Part shown: one piece after another, positions 55,125 to 64,000 of the stretch
How the letters are laid out: every line of letters starts with the position of its first letter
How positions within the stretch are numbered: the stretch's first letter is position 1
NCBI RefSeq assembly: GCF_020382885.2
Contig: NC_058501.1
Span: forward strand, 15,266,501-15,330,500
Length of the DNA: 64,000 nt
Source of the DNA: Scatophagus argus
Lineage: Eukaryota; Chordata; Actinopteri; Scatophagidae
Direction: 5' to 3'
Made by a program: the position numbers and the translations under genes
Notes under the pieces: model-generated
The model's database searches: none
Told to the model about the DNA's origin: nothing
Seen by the model: only the letters and a program-made list of their open reading frames with translations

Positions 55125-56607
55125 ATCAAATTCATATTAACTGTGGACACAGGGTGTTATTAATAGACATGCTGGCGGCAAAAATCCAGATCAGGGTTCA
55201 GGGAGAAAAAGGCAGTGAAACAGAGATGGGAAACTAACCCGATTGAATCTGTGTGCTTTTCTCTTGTAGCCATAAAACCACTGACCTGAGTGTGAAATCA
55301 ATTACAGTTAAACACACACACACACACATACACATTCAGCCTGCATGCACTTGCACTCACCTATTTGTAGTCAACAAATACAGACAAACATGAGCACACA
55401 TGCATGTATACACACAAACAGCGTTTACACACACAACCTAAAAGGTGGTGTATTTAAATCCTCTCCAACACACACATGAAGCATCTCACAAAATGCAAAG
55501 GCTTTATCCACACAATGATGCACTGAAACATGTGTTTGCTGTAAGATATGTCTTACCAGTAAACACCAGTGTATTGCTTCGCATGAGTATCTCTGAGTGT
55601 GTATGCATGTATGAGTGTGTACCCATGTGTGCATATATGTGTGTGCATGCAGTTCTGGTGTGTGTGTACATGTCTGTGTATGAGGGAGTCAGAATTTTCT
55701 GTTCAGGGATTACCAGGTTGCCATGGTGATTAGTTAGAGTGAGGTAGGGCCATCTCTGTGGGGAAGGAGGAAAGGGAGGAGAGACAGGCTGCAATATGAA
55801 AAGAGCTATGAATAACTGAGGCCATAGTAGCATTGCAGCTCCCCCAAAGAAGCTTGGTTTGTGAATGGAGAGCAGCAACATGTAATGTCATAGTAGGAGC
55901 AGGAAATTAGTAACTAAAAAGTGACTCACTCCCATTACTGTCAGCTCACAGAGCAGATTTTGCAGATTTGGTACAGATCTTGTTACACCTCCTCAAACGG
56001 GTCCAGGGTCCAGTAAGAGTCTCGCTCACAGACTCTTCAGGAAGGTAGATGTTAAGGCCTGCTTTTGCATGGTCTTGAACCCAGGCATTTCCAGTTGAGA
56101 AGTCATCCCTGTTCTTGGTCATCATGCTACCCAGCAGTGTGTCACAAATGTCATGTTATACAACAACAGACACCACTAACTACCACCCTCCCTCCATCCA
56201 TGTGATCTGTTGTGGTTAGTCTTCTATATTCTCTTAATTAACTCACAAAGTAGGTCAAAACAAACAAGAGGCCCGGGGTGCTGGACACATGATTCTTGCA
56301 GTGCTTGTCAGTCTTTTTATTTTTTTTATTTTTTTGGAACCGTTGCATTTGGTAACCATCTATCCTAAAACTTAAATGCTTGTTTGAGTTTAGATAATAA
56401 TAAGAATTATGTCTTCTTTTATGGGCTAAGAAAGTGATCCTAGTTGTTAAGATAAATGAACCAGTTAAAAACCCATCGGGGTTCTGAAAGCTGCATCATT
56501 ACATGAACACTGGGTTCATAGCTGAACATCTAATAACATATAACATATGATATACATAATTTCACTACAAAATCTCTTACATTCTGGATACAAATGTATA
56601 ATGTATA

Positions 56608-57060
56608 AGTGGTGGAAGAATTTAGCTCTTTTGTTAATAGTAAGCAATAGCAATACCAGCTTTGCATTCAAAGTTACAAAAGCATTAAAATACTTACTCA
56701 TATCAAAATACTTAAAGTTCCAAAAGTACAAATGTTTGTTATCTGGAATGGCTTGCAGATATTGAATCAGAACTACTGACGCATTAATGTGTTCATATTG
56801 AAACTGTTAAAGGTGATATAAATGTCTTCTGATGTCTTATTCTGTAATATTATCATAGTTATATGATCATAGTTTGTACTATTAAAATATACCTCCAAAG
56901 TGACTAATAAATAAATGAAGTCAAATAAATGAAGTAAAAAAGTAGAATATATAGAGAAATTTAGAGATATAGTAGAGTAGAAGTAAGAATTAGCGGAAAA
57001 TGGAAATACTCAAGTGAAGGACAAGTACTCAAAACTGTACTTAAGTACAGTACTTGAAAG
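56608..57060. mobile_element. Decayed teleost MITE with AAGTACTT-rich interior
   Basis: The left end AGTGGTGGAAGAATTTAGCT and the right end CAAAACTGTACTTAAGTACA then GTACTTGAAAG are characteristic of a high-copy teleost element dense in short AGTAC/AAGTA words. It contains GACGCATTAATGTGTTCATA, another family landmark. It encodes nothing. Confidence 0.7.
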
Positions 57061-57235
57061 ATTAATAGCAATATGAAAACACAGACTTCAGGGTGCTACA
57101 TAAATACATATAATTACAGAGAGATTTTCAGCAAAATGTCAAAATTATGCTACAAAACAGCAAGTGTTGCCACTGACCTGGTTCATATTAAACTGTACCT
57201 AAATGAAGTATGTATGAAGTCATTGTTTGACATGT

Positions 57236-57490
57236 CAGTGATGGTTAGCTGGTTATTATTGCTGTGGTCATTACTTGTAAGCAGCATTTTGATGTTGCAT
57301 CAAGCTGAGGCAGTCCATTAGTGTGAGAGCCTAACATCATATTTTATAAGATGATCATGTGTTTGGTATGAAACATCTCAGTTTGCAATTTACTTTCGGT
57401 TCTCTAAAAAATATTACAGTATAAAAATATACTACAATATTTACCTCTGAAATGTAGTGAAGAAGTATAAAGAAACAAAATGCAAATTAA
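57236..57490. mobile_element. Second partial copy of the same MITE family
   Basis: Matching landmarks are CATCATATTTTATAAGATGA then TCATGTGTTTG, and TATTTACCTCTGAAATGTAG then TGAAGAAGTATAAAG. It lacks the terminal sequences and lies about 175 bp after the first copy, in the same orientation. Confidence 0.55.
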
Positions 57491-57645
57491 AGAAATCATT
57501 TCATACGTTTTGTCTTGCACTATTTAACAGTCTGTGATTCCTGGCTCAAACGTGGATGTTTTTAATCAAAGTGTTTCCTTGATATGACAGAACATTGCAA
57601 CCACCAAAAGACAGAATGACAACCAAAGAAGACGGGACAGAGGAA

Positions 57646-57647
<2 letters not shown>

Positions 57648-57676
<29 letters not shown>
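57648..57676. repeat. (GA)n microsatellite
   Basis: About fourteen GA units, perfect. Confidence 0.93.
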
Positions 57677-57684
<8 letters not shown>

Positions 57685-59039
57685 AGCGTGAAGGGGTGTT
57701 AGGGGAAGACAAGCACTTGTGGGGGTCCCAGCTTTTAAATAATTCAGAGAGAGACTCACAGCACTCAGTGCAGAGGAGGAGCACTGTCAGGTCAGCTCAT
57801 TCACTGCAGAGGTAGAAAGGACTGTGCTGAGAGAGGGAGAGAGAAAGAGTGTATAAAGATAGCACGAGAGAGGAAGACATTACAGTGGAAGAGTTTGCCT
57901 GTGTGTGCATGCATATTCGCATTTGTGTGTCAAGCATTGTGTGCATTTATGCATGAGTGTGTGTGTGTGTGTGTGCGTCTCTGCCGTGAGCCAGCTGCGC
58001 ATGTGTATTCTTTTTGTGTGTCGTGATGAAAATAGACAAAATGAAGGAGAAACAGGTCGTTTCCTGCTGGAGCTTTCTGGTTTCTCTTAGTCACCACAGC
58101 AACCGCCTCCTCCCCCCATCACGCATTCCTGTTTACTTAGTTTACTCTTTCCCCATCCCTCTCTCCTTGCCTCCCACGTTCTTTTGACTCCACTCCCCTC
58201 CCTCCCTCATGCATTTTGAGTCCTGCACCCCTCTTTATTTGCTGCATTCCCCCCACCCTTCATCATCCAAATCAGTTGCTGTATTGCTCTCTTCATCAGG
58301 TACCCAACTCTAAGCATGAACCTCGGTAAACAGGCTGCAAAACGAGCAGACAGCATCTATACGTTCATCCCAACTTACTTCTACCTGGCTGCATTTCCTT
58401 CTTAACTCCTTCCGCCCTGCCTGACATGTCTTCCCCCTCCATCTTCCAATCCAACTCTGTCGTGTTTGACTTTGTGGTTGGGGATTAGAGGTTACTTCTA
58501 TGGCCTAGAGAAACAAAAATGAAATAATTAATGAAAGATATCTGACAGGAAAGGAAAAACAGAAAGAGGAAGAGATCACATAAGGGAAGGCAAGACATAC
58601 CCTTCCAGCTTTTAGAGGGTGAAGATTATTCACAGAATGATGACTGCATAAGACCCAGGCGATCCTGGAGAGAAAGGTGGTGTGAGGTTACTTTAATGGA
58701 CAAAGATATGATGGGCCTTTACACATACACAATAAATGTATATGCATATATTCATGTAATTTCATTCAGTAGATGAAATGAAAAAAATGCCTTAGCGCAG
58801 ATGTTATCACATTTCTTTTTCCTCGCGGCTGCTTAATGAAAAATAAATATTCTAAGATATGAAATGCAACTGCTGCCACAACCATTTGGCCTGAGGCTCA
58901 TATTAAAGATGAAGCAGATAAAGACGAAGGATGTCATTAAGTTTGACAAGGTCGCTATGAAATCACTATTAGCGCCACAAACACGCTGTAGGTGCCTAAG
59001 AGCGCAGAATATTATACGGTGATGTGTGACTTTGAGAAG

Positions 59040-59386
59040 ACACTGGCCTCGTTAGCCGAGCTGTGGAGCCTCTGAGGTATGCCCCCCCCTCCCCTCCTCA
59101 GGTCCGTGCGCCCCGCCCCCGCCTCTCCAGCGCGTCGCATCGCTGAGCGGTGTTCAGCACGGATAGCCAGCGCAGAGCTCACCTGGCTCCGCCGAGATAT
59201 TTATATTTTTATTTTTGTTTGTGTGTTTGGACCGACGGAGAGCCCCGACGTCACTATGCCAGGTAGAGACTGAAGGGAGGTTTGGGTCGTGAGGAGGAGG
59301 GGTGTAACGCTGCGGGTGTGTTTGGGGTGGCCTCTCCATCGCAGTGAACACCTTTCGGGCTTGGAGCGCTCTCGGACGCACCAAAG
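59040..59386 (+). promoter_or_regulatory. GC-rich promoter/5' UTR with REST-like half sites
   Basis: This CpG-rich segment precedes the signal-peptide exon. At 59153-59166 it reads TTCAGCACGGATAG, which carries both halves of the RE1/NRSE (TTCAGCACC and GGACAG) but with about three bases missing between them and a C-to-T change. It would be a degenerate or inactive site. RE1 elements control mammalian CHRNB2, so this is a mild hint to the gene's identity. Confidence 0.4.
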
Positions 59387-59447
59387 ATGATGGAAGGCTG
59401 GCCGCCGCTGCTGTTGCTGTTGCTGGCTCTCCTCGCCATTGCGGGAG
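59387..59447 (+). CDS. Signal-peptide exon of a secreted or membrane protein (chrnb2 candidate), partial
   Basis: A double ATG opens 20 codons: MMEGWPP, then a run of Leu/Ala (LLLLLLALLAIAG), ending at a phase-1 donor (GGAG|GTGAGT). This is a typical signal peptide cut off by an intron, so the rest of the gene must be further right. Nicotinic receptor subunits have a phase-1 first intron just after the signal peptide. In human 1q21.3, CHRNB2 lies close to SHE, and a degenerate RE1-like element is present upstream. Many immunoglobulin-type receptors (IL6R, also near SHE) have the same architecture, so the identity is not proven. I found no second exon before the right edge. Confidence 0.5.
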
Positions 59448-60291
59448 GTGAGTAACTTGTCCGTCGATAATGGCTCCATCGATGCGCGTATGTTGTGCAT
59501 CGTCACCTTTACACGGCCGAAACCACCGTGCGTTCATGCATTCAGGGGGGTCTGAATAGGTTTCTGCAAAGTAAAAGGCAGTATAAACAAACAAAAATAA
59601 AAAAAAACAGTGGTTGTATGCTGAGGAGAGGCAGAGGTGGAGAAAATGATTCTTTCATTGCTTTGTCACCATCTTTTTCATACGAGCAGCGAGCGCGACG
59701 GAATGATGTAGTGGAGAAACACACTCCATGCAGCCTATTACACAAGTGTAGAAACACAAGCGACTGTAATGGCTAACATGATGTGATGTCCTTTAAATCC
59801 TTTAAATGTGCGTATCTCTTGTACTGGTAGCGGTGGTGCGTTTAGAGGCCTGACTTCACAAAGTAAAACCGTGTAGGATTGTGTCATCTTAATATTATTG
59901 CATGGAGTTACCGTTGAGCCCACTTTTGTGTTTATTTGGGGGTTTTATTTGGGGTTAAGTCACACTTTAAATAGAATTAAATAGAATATGGCACATTTAG
60001 ACTTGAGGCATGTCTCACTTGAGGCATTTTTCAGTGCTTGCTTTAAATGTGGCGGACACGTTGCTTTTGCTGCTTATTGGCTGAAAGATAATAAGTTACA
60101 TGAAATAACAGACATAGTAGGCGTAGAAGTCTCAGTTAGTTAGCATGCAACCTACAGAACATTTACCCACCTTTAAGAAAAAAATCTTGCATCAGGTATG
60201 CCTTTCGCTCTTCAATTAGGCCACATTGAGAGAGAAACAGAGAGAGAGAGGAAGAAGATTATGTTATTTATCACCCACTTACCCCACCCCC

Positions 60292-60327
<36 letters not shown>

Positions 60328-60342
60328 CTCTCTCTCTCTCTC
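60292..60342. repeat. Compound (AC)n(TC)n microsatellite
   Basis: About sixteen AC units running directly into about nine TC units. Confidence 0.95.
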
Positions 60343-60865
60343 ATTAACACTGAGGTCCTGCATTGAGTGGGCAGGTTAATGAGAGGCACTTTGAGCTAAA
60401 ACAACTTCTACATCCTGTCATCAAAAGGACAAATGATGTGTCATCCAGCAGTACAGGAAAAGCCTTGTGCTTCTGTATGACAGTATAGACAGATTAAAGG
60501 TCTTTTTGTTTCAATGAAGCACATGCATTAAGCAAATGAGTGTTATTTATGACGCCGTTGCTGCGGTGCATTCAGAGCAAATGAGATATGTGTAAAGTGT
60601 AAAGCTATTATCGTGTTTAGACATATTTTACCTCCATAAGTTGGCTCTAATTTGGTGTTAATTTCCACTCAGGGAGGGTTTGACCCCAAGCAGAGTGAAA
60701 AAAAACCCCAACATCAGCTGATTGGCTGAATTATGGCTACCTTAATATATGCAACCAATCCATAGTAGTGGTAGTGCAGAGGCCAGCTCAGTGCCTCCAA
60801 GCCAAAAGACTGTTTGTCACTGCCTGTGTAGCAGCACACACATATGCCAACACCTTAACAAACCT

Positions 60866-60866
<1 letters not shown>

Positions 60867-60908
<42 letters not shown>
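60867..60908. repeat. (CA)21 microsatellite
   Basis: A perfect CA run and the longest clean dinucleotide repeat in the window. Confidence 0.95.
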
Positions 60909-60910
<2 letters not shown>

Positions 60911-62922
60911 CCTGGCCATCTGCCTCACACTGACTAACTGTTCATCATCACCCATGGCGACAACATGCTCTTGCTCTCTCTCTGTCACACATACACTCTT
61001 ATTCTTTCTGTCAGAGACACACGCAGAACGATAGCTTTACACCGCAAGGACATACAGTAACAGATGAAAAGCTCTGACCTCTTTTAACCTGCCAGTTATC
61101 ATGTCAAGCACAGACACACACACACACACACACACACACTCTCACACACGCACATACAAAGCAAAGACATGTAATATTTGAACAGTAGAATCAGGTTTGA
61201 CTTTAATTGCAAAAATGTTTTGTTGGTTATATTGCACTTTTCAACCAACAATATGTTTAACAGATACAAGATCATACAGATATTAAAGTAATTTCACATT
61301 CAGTTGCAGGTCCAGGATGCATATGCACTCACTTAATATTTTAAGAGTAGAGTTGAATTACTGTTTGATTTGGAAATTACAAAAATGTTTTATGAAGATG
61401 AAAGAAGATAAGAATAAACATTAATTACTCATTAGAATGCTTAAAATATATGAAAAATCTAAATCGTTAATAGTTAAAAATGCAGCAGTGGCTTCTTTGT
61501 ATTACAAGACAAATTATTAAAAAAAATAAAAATAAAATAATGCCAGAAAAAATAAAAGACTATAATGTAAAAAAAATAGAACCAATCAATAGAGTATCAA
61601 ATGTGTTTTGTTATGAAACTGCTCGAAACCTGGTGCATAATGTTCAGATCCCCTGCGCCGTCAGTTCTGTTGGTTGATCATTCCTGAGTTCAAACAGAGC
61701 TATGAGCACTAAAGCCGAAATGCTACCAACATGAAATATCACTTTAAGGAGCTTCACAAGCGGTGGAGTACTAATGAGTCATCTTCCCTTAAGGGAAGAA
61801 AATCTGATTAGCATCATCCTCGGAGACTATAAACTCAATCCACACACAAACACACATAAATACACACATTTGATGAAAAGCTCGCGGTGGTGCACGCTCA
61901 CGTGGTCGCGCACACGTCTGGAGCTTCAGCTTCGACAACACATTTTAGAGACTCCCCGCCAAGAAGCAACACAACACGTAGCATTTAATGAGAAACGACA
62001 ACACGTGCACGGACTCAGACTTTATGTTATATCCTTATGCATTCTCACATCGATATCGGAACAAATACTGGTGAAGATGGAATTAGAGAGAAAGTCTTAA
62101 CTTCACACCTCCGGATGTACGACAGCACTTTGTTACATAAGACTTTAACATACACAGATACACAGACATGCACAAAGGGACTCAGTGGCTGCGCAAGGAC
62201 GCTCAAGGACACTTCACCACCTGTCTTAGACACTGCCGTGAGGATGTGGCCGTCCTGTGGTGTGAGGAGGATGTCTCCTGTCATTTCCCCTGCAGGCCAT
62301 GCATAATAAACACATCTGAGTCGGCCTTATGCAGGGGGTTACTGGATTTGGAGCACAGTGTGCGACCGTCTCGTCAACCGAGGATGCGAGGTGTACGTGG
62401 ATTAGCTTTTATCAGCTGCATCTTAAACCGTAACGTGTTTGATGCACTGCCAAGTCATCATCTCTGCGTGTGTGACTGTGTGAGTGTACGCATGCGCCGT
62501 AATCTTTGTCTTCATATGAATGCACTTTGTGAATATCAACTACCAATTTCCTTGGCAGTCCTTCAGTCTAGAAAGTTCTGCTCAGTCAGTTGAGTCTGTC
62601 ATCACTTTCCTGCTGCACCGTTCCAGCCCACTGATCTCTGCAGCATCTCAACCTGCACATTACAACAGCCCTCCTATTCTCTCTCTCTCTATCTCTCTCT
62701 GTCACTTTCTGTCTTCATCTCGCTCTCTCATTCTCCTCTGTCTCCATCTCTTTGGACTGACTCCCATTACACAGCAGCAACAGGATCGCATCGTCGTGGT
62801 GGGGCTGCATCTGCGATTAGAAAGGCACAGCAGTCACACGACAGAGGCCCGCATTTGTATGTGAGAATGTGTGTGATTCCGTGTGTAAAACTGTGTGCTC
62901 TCATGTGTGATTTGTGCAAGAT

Positions 62923-62953
<31 letters not shown>

Positions 62954-64000
62954 CTCAGTGTGTTTGCGTGAATGAATGTGCAGCAGCAGTAGTAGCAGTG
63001 CACAGCAGTATGTGGCCCTGGAGATTAGAGGGAAGCAGAGGGAAAGCGCAGAGGTTTAATAGAAACTTAAGTAGTGGAGAGGAAGAAGAAGATAAGAGAC
63101 GTTTGGACAGTCAAGAGTTTTATTAAGAATTTTTTAAGAAAGAAAAAGGCTCGTGCTCGTGCTTGTGCACAGGTGCACGTGAGAGATAGGATAATGCTTT
63201 CTCTGGTGACAACACGTATGACAGATAAAACAGTTTTATCTTGACCTTAGCATCTAAAGACAGTGGCCTGGAGAAGTGTGATAAAGCTGGAGAAAAATAT
63301 GCTTGTAAAAAAGAAATTGGTTCTGTTCCAGAGAGAGAGAAAGAGTACATGTATGTTATCATTTTGATCAGGACTTCAACAGGATGCTCAGATGTGATCT
63401 AGACAGACGTATTTCTGTCACACAGGCAGCACGTATTATTCCCAGGCAGCAGGCTTTGACTCGGCGATAACACGGCCACACGATTTATGGGTATCCAAAT
63501 AATAGCTCAAATAATAGCTGTTATGAGAGAGAGATTATGCAGTTCCAATGATGTATTTTATTGCAATCCCTGAAATATGCATCACCATAATTAGAAAGTC
63601 ATAGTGCCCTCATCCACCAGCTGAGCTCTTTGGGCTGTAAATAATACAAATACACCACACTTTATATCCCCAGTGCAAGGATTTCTGTGCGTTTGAAATC
63701 AAAGCCTCTGACGGTGTTGCTTGCAACTGATTCTTCAGTCGTCACTTTAACGTCTCCCCCTGATGTGGCACAGGCACAGAATATATACCAGTTTTACATA
63801 TCAAACATATTCAACCCTAACATGCCATTTTTTGACTGCAGTATGCTAATAATACATTTTCCATTTATTATTGTATTTAACGCGTACATTGCTAATCTTA
63901 TTTCTGTGGTTGGTGTCTTGTTTAGCTATGATGTACACACTACAGAGCAATATGACATACAGCATGTTGGTCAACAAATGAAGCAGTTACTGTACTGATC

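Larger units (their letters stand above)
55146..59030. other. Intergenic region downstream of she
   Basis: No coding gene is supported. It has an AC repeat at 55312-55330, two decayed copies of a teleost MITE (56608-57490), a (GA)n run at 57648-57676 and a TG run at 57956-57975. Pyrimidine-rich DNA with CCTCCCTC runs lies at about 58100-58450. Confidence 0.6.
59448..64000 (+). other. Probable first intron of the signal-peptide gene
   Basis: About 4.5 kb with no exon I can recognise. It has simple repeats: AC-TC at 60292-60342, CA at 60867-60908, AC at 61113-61139 and GT-GA near 62920-62952. The longer ORFs in it (62168-62593, for example) have no domain or codon support. Confidence 0.5.

Noticed and set aside
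59387-59447. IL6R as identity of the signal-peptide exon
   Set aside because: Not excluded, but human IL6R is convergent with SHE while this exon points the same way as she; the evidence leans slightly to chrnb2.
60292-60342. Tandem repeats resembling a CRISPR array
   Set aside because: These are dinucleotide microsatellites without spacers, in a eukaryotic genome.
62168-62593. 141-codon plus-strand ORF
   Set aside because: No domain, no flanking splice pattern and no match to nicotinic receptor exon 2; it ends in low-complexity sequence.

Overview
The window is vertebrate nuclear DNA, almost certainly from a ray-finned (probably percomorph) fish. Genes are compact and intron-rich with GT-AG borders. 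Microsatellites (GT, CT, GA, TGTC, ATCT) are frequent, and several nonautonomous transposon families familiar from teleost genomes are present. No bacterial operons, CRISPR arrays, tRNA or rRNA genes were seen. Six protein genes are supported with exon structures that keep frame, plus one orphan signal-peptide exon. Splice coordinates were placed by hand and may be off by a base or two.

Layout: (1) 345-428 (-): first coding exon of an aquaglyceroporin, best fit aqp10; the rest lies off the left edge. (2) 1951-6606 (-): a two-PDZ pro-interleukin-16-like gene, 1,151 codons in six exons. (3) 10063-12372 (+): c1orf43 (NICE-3), 255 aa, seven exons, with a promoter carrying CRE-, E-box- and ETS-like sites. 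(4) 14402-24614 (-): tuft1 (tuftelin), 383 aa, twelve exons, tail to tail with c1orf43. (5) 32314-41621 (-): cgn (cingulin), 1,203 aa, nineteen coding exons, with a noncoding first exon ending near 46363. (6) 48000-54257 (+): she (SH2-domain adaptor E), 507 aa, six exons. (7) 59387-59447 (+): a signal-peptide exon ending in a phase-1 donor; chrnb2 is the leading but unproven candidate.

The set matches human 1q21.3 (AQP10, C1orf43, CGN-TUFT1, SHE, CHRNB2), with two human sub-blocks about 3 Mb apart brought together. The exception is the IL16-like gene: human IL16 is on 15q25. Because 1q21 and 15q21-q25 are partly paralogous (CGN/CGNL1, for example), this locus may be an old IL16 duplicate kept in fish and lost in mammals. 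It lacks features of human IL-16: the Asp-containing caspase site between the PDZ domains and the C-terminal RRKS motif. This is the most interesting hypothesis in the window.

The genes do not form a pathway. They include an epithelial channel, a tight-junction scaffold (cingulin), a secreted or cytosolic coiled-coil protein (tuftelin), a signalling adaptor (SHE), a membrane/Golgi protein (C1orf43) and a PDZ cytokine-like protein. The rest is intron, UTR, simple repeat and decayed Tc1-like or MITE DNA. CTCF-like motifs lie near several gene boundaries.
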